This document shows, piece by piece, positions 44,356-57,800 of a DNA stretch of 64,000 bases. Source of the stretch: Protonemura montana. Its lineage: Eukaryota; Arthropoda; Insecta; Plecoptera; Nemouridae. Made by a program: the position numbers and the translations under genes. The notes below the pieces were generated by a model. The model saw only the letters and a list, made by a program, of their open reading frames with translations. It did not search any database and had not been told where the DNA came from. Location of the stretch: positions 22,793,225-22,857,224 of the forward strand of contig OX387606.1 of the NCBI GenBank assembly GCA_947568835.1. The letters run 5' to 3'. Within the stretch, counting starts at the first letter, position 1; the number at the start of each line of letters is the position of its first letter.

Positions 44356-46569
44356 CAACGCAAAGATCTCAACCGCAAACTTAATTTATGATTCCAATCA
44401 AAGGACAGAAAGGCCACCATTTTAACTCCACGGAGTTTATTGCCAATTAGTTTTAACACTTGAGCAAATTAGCAGAAGTGACGTTAGCGGTTAGTCAGTA
44501 GTCTGAACTTTTTTTTTTCAGTGTAGTAAGAATTTTAATATAATCTTGTAGACCGTAAAAATTGCTGCCCTAACTACTTTCAAGGATAATAATAACATGT
44601 ACAAAATCACTTTTCTACCACAGTACCACAACAATGCCTTAAGGTTCTTAATTAGTACTCGGGAAAAAAAATGTACTGACTGAAAATGAACAAAAACACT
44701 ATGCCAAATAAAATCGAAAAAATAAAAACAGGGAACAACTAGCACAGATGGGTGAAATAATTAATTAGCCATCAAATATAACAGGTAATAATCTACATTA
44801 AACCAATAGTTTTCTTATATCTTATTATTTTCTGTCTGTAATGCTTAAGATTCCTTATTTATGATAGTTGAGTTATGATGGTTTGCCTCCCAAATGTTTC
44901 AATTGAATGAATCGGGCTGGCTGGCAAGATAAGATAAAGATACCTGGTAATAAAGGATCGATCTAGATCTAGAGGTGTACTTAGTTAATAGTTTATTTTA
45001 ATAGTTACTTAACGTAATAAAATTAGAGTTAGTGTTTAATGTAGGTACCTATATTCTACACATATATTAAAAGTGTATGACGGCACAGAAAAAGTGCAGA
45101 AAATGTCTCAAAAATGAAAATATCAACTGCCTCAGTTTATTTATAAAACAATAATACTAATACTAATCTTTTGTAAACTGTTTAGTTGTAGTAATGTACG
45201 AACATGCTGAGCAAATGAGTGGAAATAGCAACGCGATGCTTGGCGTTAGTTGTGTGAACAGAAATGTTTGAGTGAAATACCAGTTGCAAAGATGAGTGTT
45301 GAAAGTGTGTAAATAAAATATGTTGTCATGTTTCAAGAAAAATTTAATAAATCAATGTTAAAAAAATGAACTTTGCTTAAAGGTGTTGGATTTCTTTTTA
45401 ATTGAGAGATAAAATGAGAAATGTTTGCAGCAGAAATACTGTTTAGATATTCTATACATCAAGAAAATGGCGCAATGCCATCCTTTGCCAAGATTGTTGA
45501 AGAAAGGCCACGGGCTTCCTTTTGGCTGACAGTACCTACATCTCAGGAAATAGCATAGATAGATAATGTTATTCTCTTAAACAAACCATTACATTAGAAT
45601 GCTGGCGTACAGACATGTTGAGAGCTGTATCAGTTTCAATTAGTAAAATTAAAATAAATACAATCGTGCCCGTCAGAGCATTTTGTCTTAAATTTTGTCA
45701 TGGCATTCTTTCACCCTTCAATCATGAAAATTCATTGCTGAAAACTAAGCAAAATACTGACAGTTCTGTGGCAAACCTTCAATGAAACTTTATACTTATG
45801 GGTTAAAGGTTAACATAACTGTGTAAAATTGTTGCCAAGTCATTGGAATAACGACAGATTTTGTATGGCAATTAACATCTCTTTTATGCATTAAACCGCC
45901 TGATTGTATCATACAATTTCTTCAAACAGTCACTCCATTACGTCAATACTTTGCCAAAGAAAGGTTTTATAAAATGCAGAATGCACTTGGAAATTTTCCT
46001 CTGAGTGAACGATGCAAACACTCGAAGAAAAATATAGAAAAGGGAATAATGTTGGCGAAGGTTTGATTTTCCTTCCTTTGCACCTGTTGCCCGCAGCATC
46101 TTTGACATTTCATGAGTTTGATCATTTAAGCTATGATAAAATCATCTCTAGTCATTCAATAACTCAAACATATTGGCATATGTGTGATTAATGATGACAA
46201 ATATCTTATCTAATAATAGAAATCCGAAGATTAGAGCAGATGTAGAACGCACATAACCTAATAAGAGTGCCAACAAATCAAATAGCCGATTATTCAAAAT
46301 GAATCGTACGAGAAATTAAATAATAATTTGAACGATGCATAAGCAAATACCTTTGCGAAATGCCAGCAAAATCTTTACCTTAAAAAAAGTGTCCAGGCCG
46401 AAATACAGCGCCGTTGACAGAACCTTCACAATCACACGTCATTCGAACAACTCGACCTTGACATTGCACGCCGTTGAAAGTAGGTCATCTGTTTCGGTCG
46501 ACGGTCCCTTGATTTCATCGTTAGTCATTGGCGAAGGTCAACGTCCCTAGCAATATGTTGTTTTCATTG
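44356..46569. other. Long intergenic stretch, no gene seen
   Basis: The 3' untranslated region of TP53INP is followed by AT-rich DNA. Short open frames such as 46335-46550 show no recognisable product. Confidence 0.5.
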
Positions 46570-47250
46570 ATTTCTGGTGTTTAACGACGCACTGTTTTGA
46601 CAACTGGCCCTGCGGCACTGGTCTAATGGCGTCGGTGAATGAGTGATGATGATGAGGATGATGATAAACCTAACCTAGCCTAGAAGAGAGGAGGGGAAAC
46701 CCGGTGCCGGCACGTAGCCTACTCCTGTCGAAGAGCACTAAGGGGACCACCGGCTTCACGTCCCTTCCGAAGGACGGTACAACTCGAACAGCAGGATTCC
46801 GCCACAAATCCATGCTGTCGAGAGGTTGATAAGCAAGGCGAATGAAGTTGCTGTACTAACTTTCATCCCTCCAACCTCTCTCCCGAACAGAACTGGTCAT
46901 GTGTATGATGGTCACCCATCCAATACCCGACCCAGCGCAGTGTTGCTTAACTTTCATCCCTCCAACCTTTTCCGAACAGAACTGGTCATGTGTATGATGG
47001 TCACCCATCCAATACCTGACTCAGCGCAGTGTTGCTTAACTTTCATCCCTCCAACCTCTCTCGCGAACAGATCTGGTCATGTGTATAATGGTCACCCATC
47101 CAATACCTGACTCAGCCCAGTGTTGCTTAATTTCGGTGATCTAACGAGAACCGGTGTTTCCAACACGCCAAACCGTTCGGTGGTCTGTTTTGATGACTGG
47201 CCCTGAGGCACTGATCTAATGGCGTCGGTGAATGACTGGATGATTAAATG
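46570..47250 (-). mobile_element. 5S-derived SINE, copy with body, tail and three tandem modules plus head
   Basis: On the minus strand the copy has a head near 47185, three modules starting (in plus coordinates) at 46861, 46952 and 47041, the body, and the GCGTCGTTAAACACCAGAAA tail near 46570. Module spacing is 91 and 89 bp. A second truncated SINE tail (TGTTTTGATGACTGGCCCTG) abuts the head at 47188-47245. One of the two most complete copies here. Confidence 0.88.
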
Positions 47251-47428
47251 AAAATCGAAGTGAAAATTAGAGTGGAATTTAACTTTCATTAAATTTGTTT
47301 TCTTCAACACTTTGCTGGTTTGCCTAGAAGACTGATATCAAGCAATTATATGGAATTTGAGGACCATCGGCTGGCAGCAGGTCTTCCTGTGTTCTCAAAC
47401 TGTGGTCGATATTTATTTTATTTTAAAG

Positions 47429-48664
47429 CAAGTGCCCATGCACTCAAAACATTCACTATCTCAGAATTTTACGAAATTTTCAGGAGGTTTAGAACAACGG
47501 AAATAACAACCCCTTGAAAATGTTTTTGCCATACGCCTAGCGGTTTGCCCGTGGCAGGGGATGGAAAAAAAAAATATTTTACTTTTTGCACCGCACGGCC
47601 ATTCACTATATTCACTCTAGCGTTTGTACAAATAAACTTACAAAGATTCTAAAATTATAATCGTGCTTTAATTAACAAGAAAAAATACATTTATAACTTA
47701 CTTACCAAGTTTAGGGGTGGAAAAAATCTATCCTTAAATTTCAACCCTTAATAACTCAAGAAGTGATTTTTTTTTCTTAACGTGTTTTATATGTCAAGAA
47801 TCTTCTACTTAATATCTTTTCATAAAAAACAGCCATATTACCAGGAGTTATGTTTTTTTTTATTGTATAGATGTGTATGCATTTAGTTGTGGTTCTGCAC
47901 GTCTGTTAGCATGATCCATACAAATCACCCGTAAATTGAAAAATTATTTAATTTTAAATTTTAAATTTTTTTTGTGCTTCAAAGATTTTTATTGCCCGCT
48001 CATTTTTTCGTGTCACTCGGACCTATCATTCTTGAAAATCCAAATTTTGAAAATCATATTTTCTTATAAGGAAATTTGTCCTTCAATTGGCTATAAAGGT
48101 CCTTAATACGAGCCTTTTCTGGATGTGCACTCGAGTGTCACTCGCCTCCTTGACGGAAACATAGTCTGTCTTGCCCGACATGGCTCGACTCACATCGTCT
48201 GAATTGTAAAAAGATTTCACTAGTTCAACTGTAAAGGGTCAATTGGTTTTCCTGGCTTCGGATTCGGGGTTTCAGGTTTCTTCAAACCTCTGAAGAAGTA
48301 ACTAGTATATGTTGCGAAACGTCGGGAAATTTAGTAGCCCTTTACTTAGCATTCAAAACCCAGTTCAAATAGTTTTTCTTATAAGCAGTTAATGTATTTT
48401 TTACTGTTAATTTCAGCACGATTATCATTTTAGAACTAGTCTTATCGTTTTAAATTTATTTGTTCTAACGCTAAAGTGAAAATAGTGAATGGCCGTGCGG
48501 GGCAAAAAGTAAAATATTTTGTTTTTCCATCCCCTGCCACGGGCAAACCGCTAGGCGTATGGCAAAAACATTTAACAAAGGGGTTGTTACTTCCGGTGTT
48601 CTAAACCTGATGAAAATTTCGTCAAATTCTTAGATAGTGAATGTTTTGAGTGCATGGGCACCTG
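47429..48664. mobile_element. Element with about 200-bp terminal inverted repeats
   Basis: The left end (CAAGTGCCCATGCACTCAAA at 47429) and the right end (its near-complement finishing GTGCATGGGCACCTG at 48664) remain inverted copies for at least 200 bp. Both arms include CGCCTAGCGGTTTGCCCGTG. The interior has no coding capacity and contains a fragment of the inverted-repeat retro family at 48290-48380. No clear flanking duplication is visible. It is a foldback or long-TIR non-autonomous DNA element; the superfamily is not resolved. Confidence 0.82.
48290..48380 (+). mobile_element. Fragment of the inverted-repeat retro family with hammerhead-like core
   Basis: It contains CTGAAGAAGTAACTAGTATA, then TGTTGCGAAACGTCGGGAAA, then the CTTTACTTAGCATTCAAAAC stretch shared with 16340-16400 and 41755-41800. 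It sits inside the 1.24-kb long-TIR element. Confidence 0.7.
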
Positions 48665-49227
48665 ATATGGAACGTCTATATGTAGACTTTATCAGCAAGC
48701 GCCCAGCGGGAAGATGAGAGTGGGACCAATAGCATGCCTCGTACAGCTTTAGAATGTAAGTCGAGGATAGGATTACTGAACATTCTAGGACTATTTGGAG
48801 AGGTTGACCTTCAAACTGGGGCTCTCTTAGCTCAAACTAAAGATTTATAATTTCCTAAGATTTTTAAGCCAATCGGCGTGAAAATGGCTACTAGATCGAT
48901 CACCTGTACGCTTTTTGCTGACGGAATTATTAAATGTGCAAAATCATACTCATTTCAGCACATCACAAAATGTATCGTCTCAAAACATGCTCTAACATTG
49001 AAGGGAACACTCCCCGAGGGAATTCGGCGAACCACCACGTGCACATTTGGGGCTGACATTGGTCTTCATGAGGGAAATATCTACCACAGAATATTAGCAA
49101 GAAATTTTAATTTCAGGTTCCTTAAAGCTGGCAGGTTAATTTTTGGTATGACAACATACTGGCATTTGGCATGGTAATAGGTGGCACGTTGGTACTTAGT
49201 ACTCAAACAATCATAAAGACATTTCCA

Positions 49228-52119
49228 TTAAGGAAGCACGTAGTAAATGTTGCGACCGTTTTTCGGCTGCACGGACCGGAAGTTGCCGGAAATCTCTTCC
49301 CGTTCTTCGTTGAGTAGCACGCGCAGCATCTCCATCTGCAAGAAATGACGGCGCATTGCAAGCACATTAAATGGGCACATGTTTTGTGGGAAATCTACCC
49401 ACGGGTCACGACTCACGAAGCTGGAAAAGATAAACTAGGACTCTGCGAATGCCAAGACTATGACTTGACTTGCGCTAAAAATGTGTTAAGCTCAGCAATT
49501 TAAGTGATATTCAAATTGGGACTAGAGTCAAATCGAGAACAACTGATTTTTGTGGAATCTCCCAGATAAATAGATCCAAAGAACAGTATAATTGTTGGAT
49601 ACATATTTTGTCGGTCTCAGACTTTTTAGTCTTTTGGTCTCAAACTTTCGGTTTTTTGTTGGACAAAAAGATAAGAGATTATGAGACAGCCGCGAGCTGA
49701 AATCGTCACAAAAGTTTATTTCTTAGAAGTTACGGAAATTGAAGATTTGATCGCACCTGACTCTCGGACACCTTGTAGAGTTTGTCGTGGATGAAGAAGG
49801 TAACCGCCTCGGCGCAAGGGGGCGTGGTCAGCGATCCGCGGTACACATAAAACCTCTTGGTGAACGACTTGATGAGTTTCGTCCACGGGAAGGAACGTAC
49901 TGATGTCGTCGTCCCCGCCTCCTGCACGAGCGACGCCGTCGGGAAGAACGCGTCGAATGCCTCGTTACGCTGCGAGGACACCTGTCACACAAATATGCCG
50001 CGCAAGTTAAACTACATTGTGCTGGGTCAGATATTGAATGGGTGACCACCGAACGGTTTGGCGTGTTGGAAACACCAGTCCTCGTGGGATCACAGAAGTT
50101 AAGCTACACTACGCTGGGTTAGATATTAAATGAGTTACTTTCATAAACACGAACAGTTCCGTTCGAAGCGAGGGGTAGAGTTATGTTTGCATCAGTTGTT
50201 ACCTGGAACAAATTGGCGATGACGACGATGTCCAAAGGAGAGGCGACGGCCCCGCTGACATCAATCCTTTTGTGAACGGCATGCATCTCGAGGGCATATC
50301 TGCAATCAGGATCGATTAGAACCAGAACTTACAACGAGGTCCAAACTCTGATCCTGGTCGTGATCCTGGATTTTGGTCGTGGCTTACCTTCTTCCGAGGA
50401 AGGTGTGTTCACTGCCCTCTGCGTTGGTCTTGCCCCAATGGAAGTGTACCGAGTCGAGAGCGTAGACTTTGTCATAGCCGAGGATGATCATGGGCGAAGT
50501 CCCGTTGCCGATGGGGTTGCCGCTCAGGGACACTGAATGGGGGGACACCGATTTACAAGTTAGAAGCTTGAGAGCCTTAATTTTCATCATTTTCGTCTAT
50601 TTAATTTCGTTTCTTCATTGTTTCTTGTAGAGCTTTTATGATAAGTCAACATTTTAGTAAAATTTGAATTTAATAAATTACAAAACATACAAAAATAATA
50701 CATGTTTTATTAAATGTAAAATATTGTTCGCTTATGACTGAACTGAAATGCTTTTAAAACATTATTTTTAAACATAGAAGACTCTACATTCTTCACAAAT
50801 AACCTGGATAGAGCATAGGATCCAGTCAGCTGATCTCAAATAACCTGGATAGCGCATAGGATCCAGCCAGCTGATCTCAAATAACCTGGATAGCGCATAG
50901 GATCCAGCCAGCTGATCTCAAATAACCTGGATAGAGCATAGGTTCCAGTCAGCTGATCTCAAATAACCTGGATAGCGCATAGGATCCAGCCAGCTGATCT
51001 CAAATAACCTGGATAGCGCATAGGATCCAGCCAGCTGATCTCAAATAACCTGGATAGAGCATAGGATCCATCCAGCTGATCTCAAATAACATGGATAGAG
51101 CATAGGATCCAGTCAGCTGATCTCAAATAACCTGGATAGCGCATAGGTTCCAGTCAGCTGATCTCAAATAACCTGGATAGCGCATAGGTTCCAGTCAGCT
51201 GATCTCAAATAACCTGGATAGAGCATAGGTTCCAGCCAGCTGATCTCAAATAACCTGGATAGAGCTTAGGATCCAGCCAGCTGATCAAAATTTAAATCAG
51301 GCATGTCATTGCTGGCGACAGGTAAGAGTCCCTAAATCCGAGGTGTCCCTATGATTTCAATGCGAATTTCAAACTTTTTAATACACGTTTTCTATCAATT
51401 TAAATCATTAGATTGGTGAAAAACTATGAAAATCACGAAAATGAGTGATAAAACACTTGAAAAGGCACCGGGCTCTTTGAGAGACCTGGAAACAGGTACT
51501 CTGATGATGGCGGCTCTGGCTTAATAGTGTCTCTATGGCGACTGCTACCCTGGGTTTATTTGAGATCAGTGGTGTTACACTGGCTACTTTCGAGTGGTGA
51601 TCCACCCCGCGTGCCCGGGACAGTACTTACGAGAGTGGCCGTTGTTCGTGATGGTCATCCCGCGAGGAGCTGTCTCGTAGTTGACCCATCGGGGCCGAGG
51701 CTGCTGCGTCACGATCACAGAGTCGATGTCCACGGGGCTTTGATATCTGCCCCCACACTCGGGGTATGTCGTCGACCAGGTGGCTGGGCCTGTCAGGGAG
51801 CCGAAAGTTAACCGGTGCCGCTAAGCAGCCTGGCCTGGCAGGGAGCCGAGGGTGAACTCGGTGAACAAGCCCCCCCCCCCCCTTCCAGGACTGCAATGAC
51901 CTGATGCGAAGAGAACATGCACAGAACTCACCGTTCGAAGCCTCATAGCCCCAGTGCGCTCCTGAAAACGACAAAAAAAAATCAATATTTTTTAGATACA
52001 TTGACTTGTGATTTTAGATTATTGCCGAGATAGGAATAAAGTACACAGGAAGCAAAGATAATGTTACCTGAAACGAGCGTCCCCAGCACCAGGAGTCCCG
52101 TGCAAGTCGCAAATACCAT
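49228..52119 (-). CDS. Secreted alpha-carbonic anhydrase, catalytically complete
   Basis: Interconverts carbon dioxide and bicarbonate. Exons 52068-52119, 51932-51961 (30 bases), 51631-51789, 50388-50532, 50203-50299, 49757-49981 and 49228-49335 total 272 codons with fitting phases. A signal peptide (MVFATCTGLLVLGTLVS) precedes AHWGYEASNGPATW. Zinc ligands are present: two His in VHFHWGK and one in ALEMHAVH. The proton and substrate region reads GSLTTPPCAEAV. YPECGGRYQSPVDI is the classic N-terminal block. There is no obvious C-terminal GPI or membrane segment after NGRNIYYVLP, so it is probably soluble and extracellular. Intron 3 carries a 41-bp minisatellite and intron 5 a 5S-SINE piece. 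Confidence 0.96.
50005..50140 (+). mobile_element. 5S-derived SINE fragment
   Basis: Two 5S-like modules joined head to module: TTGTGCTGGGTCAGATATTG and GGATCACAGAAGTTAAGC, with the CCGAACGGTTTGGCGTGTTG junction between them. It begins about 25 bases from the exon edge at 49981, in carbonic anhydrase intron 5. Confidence 0.8.
50795..51290. repeat. 41-bp minisatellite, array B
   Basis: Twelve units with 41-bp period, each with CTGATCTCAAATAACCTGG, then ATAGCGCATAGG(A/T)TCCAG. Units are more alike than in array A (29315-29655), which has the same unit. It lies in carbonic anhydrase intron 3. Confidence 0.95.
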
Positions 52120-54812
52120 CTTCGATGATTCCTGGACGGTCAACTGAGCTAGGGCAACACAAATCGAGTCCGAGTGTTACGCGCAAAAGAATGGCAAGCA
52201 AATACACTCGCTAACTCGGTAGTCGAAAATGTGATAATTGGCGGAGCTGGATGTCATGATTAGATCGCACTAAGCTTTCTCTCAAGATAAAGAACTCACT
52301 CGTACTTTCAATTATTTCTCAAATCAGACAGGTTCTTACAATTTTACCAACTGGTAAATATTTTGCCAGCTTCTGCATAATGTTCACAAACACACGTTTC
52401 GGTATTGCAGGAGCTGTTTCTACATGAGGTTCGTCGAGTGCGTGTGACCACTTCTTGCAAATTGATTTGTGTTTGAGAATGTTTTGTAATGTAACCCTGA
52501 CCATCGCTTATGAATAGGTATTGCCCGTGTTGGGCCTGTCTCTTTGCGGCATGGACAGTTATCTTCTCTCATCACCCTTCTTACTCTACTTACTCTACTT
52601 ACTGTAACTGGCGAATTTGCTCGCGGATTGCTCGCGGATTGGACACAGCGCACGGGAAACAACAAACATGGGTCATTTATATCCTTTTATTTAAATGCAA
52701 TAGTTTAATTTAATTGACAATACAGATGTGTCGTTTACCTACACTCTGGTTAGTGCAGCTGGATCAACAAATTATCGGCCAGATCCCGAATTGTATCTTG
52801 TTGATCCAGTTGTACTATAATTGTACTCATTGATTGTACTATGTGAATACTATAATTATTTTTATGTTTATCTTTTTAGACCTACCATTCTTATTTGTTT
52901 GCCACATGATCAAATCGCTTAATCGTCCGGTGATAATGAATAATTGTATCTAAACTCGAAGAAGGTCAATTAGTACAGTGTGGATGGTAATGGCACAGAA
53001 GTGCAACTTAGGTATAGGTTGTGGCTCATCCATAAGTGGTAGAATGGTAGGTGCTAGTCGCTTCCCATGGGCCATGGTATAAGGAAGGTTGTCGCTTCCT
53101 ACCGCACTACCCTTATCGTTGCCATAACGGCGAAAATTAGCCGCCAAATGACTATTTTCCCGACAAAAATGGAGGATGCTACTAGATAGAGTCTAGGTTT
53201 AGAACCAGTAGGCTGAAGGTAGGTTTCAGGAGTTCTAGGCAGGTTAAGAAATGTTATTTAGTTATTTCTAGCCACTTTTTTCATTAGTTAATAGTTTACG
53301 CTAAATAAATCTTTATTCATAGTAATTGCCAAGCTTTATTATTGATAAACATGTATCGATCTTTTGAACGGTAACTGTTTCATTTTAGAAGTTTGTTCAG
53401 AAGGACCATCGGGTGCAAGCGCCATCGGGTGACACCTACCGTAACCACGTGTTGCCGGCCTCGTTTGCCCAACAGAAAGTTACCCTCTGACAATGTCTAC
53501 TTCACTAGAGGCATGTAAAGGTCCAGGCTTCATGTCACAACACAATTATAGAACAAAACAAATGAATAATAGTGTCATACATCACGTTAATTGTATTTAC
53601 CTCGATACAAAAATTCGCACTTGACTAGCATTGACAAACTGTAAAACTGCAAAAACAAGGCAAACTATGTTGACAATCGACCTATTTCCCATGCCGCTCG
53701 TCGTGGTTGAGTCAGAGGTTTCGACTAAACTTCGTTTTATCTTGGCTTGTCAGTGACGACATCATACGTCCGACACTCGATGAAACTGTGTCCACCCTCG
53801 GAAAGTTTACAAACTTACACGCAAAGGCAAAACCCGTTCTACCAGAAGGTTTTTACGATATCAATAATAATTATGGTATGATTCATAGCGGCTTAATGAG
53901 CTTTTTTCCCTTATATGTTCATTAATGGCGAAAATGTATCAACAAACGAGAATGAACTTTGAAATTTGAAAATAAAGGTATCTCCGAGAGAAAAATTGTA
54001 TCTAAAAATGTTGTGACTGATGCAGAATTCAGTTATTGCCTTTGAGATCTGCTTTCCACAAGTTCAAAGAGCACTGAAAAGCGATATTTCATCATCATAG
54101 TAGAATTGGATGAAACGAGGAACTACTGACAAGCTTTCTTCGTTCATAGGCTAGTCTAGATTGACAAGAACTAACGAGCAGTCCTCCCACAACAACACGT
54201 GAAATCACACTGCCAGGCACCATAAATAATTGATCTTGCATGCAAGGTAGGTCAAGATAACTTAATGTGACAGATCGATTCAATTGCTGTATTTTATTTA
54301 TTGCAAATCATGTGTGACACTCCCTTTTATCAACATCGCAGACAAAAAAAATGTCCCACACTTTGCATATACAACTCGCCATTTAATTGAATGTTAGCCG
54401 TGTTTTCATTCGGTATCGCGTGTATTTCCTGGAATTGTTGAGGAAATGCCAGCATTGAAAAGCATACAGTTGTATGAAGTGACTGCACAAAACCAGTGGT
54501 ATTTTCTCGAGTTTAAATGTTTTAACCACCTACTAAGCAAAATTTGAGGCATGTATGAGCAATGTGAAAAATTTACAAATCCCTGCTTGTTTAAAAATGT
54601 ATGTGACATTTTTAAACAAGCGCAACCTCCACGCCTGGGGATTGCTGCGGGATCTGAATCCTACTTACTATAACAGTTTAAACTTGGCCGGAGAAACATG
54701 TTTCGATTTTCTTTGATAAAAAAAATGCCTGTAACAAGAAATAACTGTGAATTTTGAAACTTATAACTTTGAAACTTGCAGCTAAAATTGCACGGTGTTG
54801 TCCGACAACACC
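52120..54812. promoter_or_regulatory. Divergent intergenic region between carbonic anhydrase and gustatory receptor
   Basis: 2.7 kb between head-to-head genes. It contains the dispersed repeat at 53130-53185. A 5' untranslated exon of the receptor may join at the acceptor ACTTGCAG ending at 54780. Open frames at 52950-53147 and 53707-53925 have no recognisable product. Confidence 0.4.
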
Positions 54813-57800
54813 ATGCTAGCACCTAGCGACGGGAAGAACATGATCCCAGCGCCGATGCAAATTCGTCGAGAGATAATCTTCGCGCGACCACGTCGTGTCA
54901 AGCGGCTGATCTCGCCGAGAGATTACTCGAAAGTTTCTCCTGTCGTCGCCAAGCGCGACACGCCAAGCGCCGGTTCAGGATTCGATGGCGTCGGCGTAAA
55001 CGTCGAGGGTCGCGACGGCTCCTTCCACCAAGTCCTGGGTTCGGTTCTGTGCGTGGCCCAGTGGTTCGGACTGATGCCGGTGTCGGGAGTCACCAGGCCA
55101 CATGTCTCAAGCTTAAGGTCTGGAACGGTTGGGCCAATAGTGAGCGAAGTTAAGCAACACTGCGCTGGGTCATGTTTTGGATGGGTGACCACCAAACGGT
55201 TTAGCGTGTTGGAAACACCGGCTCAGGCTATATTCTCACATCTATCCCGTAGGACCGTATTTATCCCTTCGTGGACGGCCATTTAAGTTACTACTAAAGT
55301 TGCTATCTTTCTCGGAATGAGTGTGATATCTAAAAATGAGATGTTCTGGCAATTCACACGGGGTCTGCAACCCACAGGTTCCGCTGGCTCAGCATCCCAG
55401 TGATCTACGCGGCAGCAGTGATCCTCTTAGAAGGCTTCTGGACTGTGTTCTGGATAATAATTCTGTTCACCAACGGGCTCTCTTTCAACTACCTAAGTAG
55501 GTGTCACAGGTCACTAACTCTTCGGGAGCCGACTTCAGTCATGGCTTGCGTTTTTAACTCCGATTTCCCGTTTTCAAGCCGCCGTCATTTTCTACGGGAC
55601 GGCACTGGCAAACTCCATCTTGTTTTTCCGCCTCGGCTGCAGATGGCCGACGCTCATGACGAGCATCCGTAAGGTCGAGCTGTCCACCGCGTTTTACTAC
55701 GGCCTTCCGAGGAAAACCTACGTCCAAATCAAAGTCCTGGCTTGCGTGGTGCTAATCGCCGCTCTGGGTGGGTATACATCTGGCTTGCGTTATTTATTTA
55801 CATATTTGAGATCTGGCAATCATACAAGTATTTTAAAATAAGTATGATCTTTGTCTACAATTAGTTTTAAAAGTAAAGTACTACTAGAAAATTCTAAGAT
55901 ACAGTAGAACTTGTGCTCAATTAGTTATAGCGTTTGACGTTCCACTGCAAATGTAAGTCTGCATTCTTCAGCTTGTTACCTTGCGACAGCTTCTTAAACA
56001 GACGTCTCGCTTACTGGAACAGTCGACTTTGTGCCAAGCTTGTCCTGCAGAACTTGCTTGGTCCTGAGATTGTTGGCCGGTCTTGTTCGCCGACACTACC
56101 GCGCCGGGTAGAAGTTTTGGGGACGCTGATTATTGTCATATGGATTATCATCACAACGAATGTGACGATATTCCAGTAGGGCCAATGTGACGCTATTTCA
56201 TGTGCCGATACTCAGGCGACTCGAATTATTGTGTGGTCAGGAGGATTTATCCCTGGATGTTGAAACAGCCCGCGTTACACGACTGTAACAAGTGATGTCT
56301 ACCCATCAAGAATTTTCTTACGAATTGAATAAAAAAAATAATGCCGTAACTGGTATGAATTGTAAAGATTGGGCGTGGATTTTTTTGTTTATATCTACTA
56401 AAATATGTACCTTCAAATACCCCATTCGGCCACGGCACTCATGGCATCAGAAAAATTGTATATCTCCTGATTTGTTCCTCCCAGGCGAGCACTTGTTCTC
56501 GATCGAGAGGGACATCCGCCTCTCGTATCTCTGCGCCGACAACACCTACGACCGCGTAGAAATCTACTTCGTCGCCAGACACAAGCTAATCTTCGAGATC
56601 GTCGGCTACTCGCCCTTCTACGGCATCTCCATCTTCTTCGCCGACTGGTTCACCACATTCGTGTGGAACTACATGGACCTGTTCATCATGATCGTCAGCG
56701 TGTTGGTCACTGAACGACTCACCCAGCTGAACCATCGACTTGGCACGCTTTTCCTGGTTAGCCATTATGCTGAGAGCCTCTTTTGGTTGACCTTTGTGAG
56801 GGACCACATGCACCTGTTCAACATGGTCCTGCGGACGTTTCGATAGCGTATACTCAAACACAAAACAAATTTCACGAATCAGAGCGGACGGTATACTTAA
56901 ATACTTTGCAAAGTCAATAGAAGAATCGGGAAGGTTTTTATCAAGAAGTATAAAGATAATTAGCCAATCACTTGCAGTGTCTCCAGGTTTTCAGTGATTG
57001 TCACCATGGTGACAACAACGTTATCCCCTGATGTATGAAGGTTAAGCCTAAACTATTTGGATCCAGCCCCTGGTATCTCAAAATATTCAAATAACATGCC
57101 AACTATATATTGGAAGTATCATGCGGAAGTCGCAAGCGAACCGATTCTTGAAAGTAGGTACCTAGAGTATCCTCTTTTCACAAAACAATTGTTAACATCT
57201 TATTAACACAACATCTTATTAAGGAAGGCGATTGTCGGGGAGGCCCGAAGACATTCTCATGCGTTCCCATAGCAATCCAACCACACTACATGGGACTTCC
57301 ATAACTCAGAAGAGTCCCTGAATTGGTTGACTTGGTGCCAACATTCATTGACGTTTCTATTCCCACAGGCGACTTCTGAGACAACATGGAGACAAATCCG
57401 CGAAGATTACACGAAAATTACGGGCATGGTTTCGCTCCTGGACGAAAACATCAACAAGATTGTGTTCCTTTCGTTCGGCAACAACCTGTACTTCATCTGC
57501 ATACAGCTGTTCAACAGCATCAAGTGAGGTCCAAACCACTCGTCCCTTGTCATAACCATTTCTTTCACTTGACCGCTTGTCCAGCTAGTAAAACCATCTG
57601 AATTACTGTCCTTGAGGTCGACTCGAGGCAATTTTGTTCCAACCAACTCTTCAACGATGAACTGAGAAAATTATGAAGACCGGAGGCGATTTTCCTCTTT
57701 CCGATGCGTGCGGGAAATGGGAAAGTGTGAAGTCCAACTATTTTCCCCACGTTTCGTAATTCACGTACTATATCGCAAAAGCTCGACTAACTTGACATCC

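Noticed and set aside
46860-47130. 5S rRNA genes
   Set aside because: Only the middle of 5S is present, repeated with a foreign linker, and attached to a SINE body and tail; the ends needed for a mature 5S RNA are absent.
50795-51290. CRISPR-like array
   Set aside because: The genome is eukaryotic, and the units are contiguous tandem repeats with no unique spacers.
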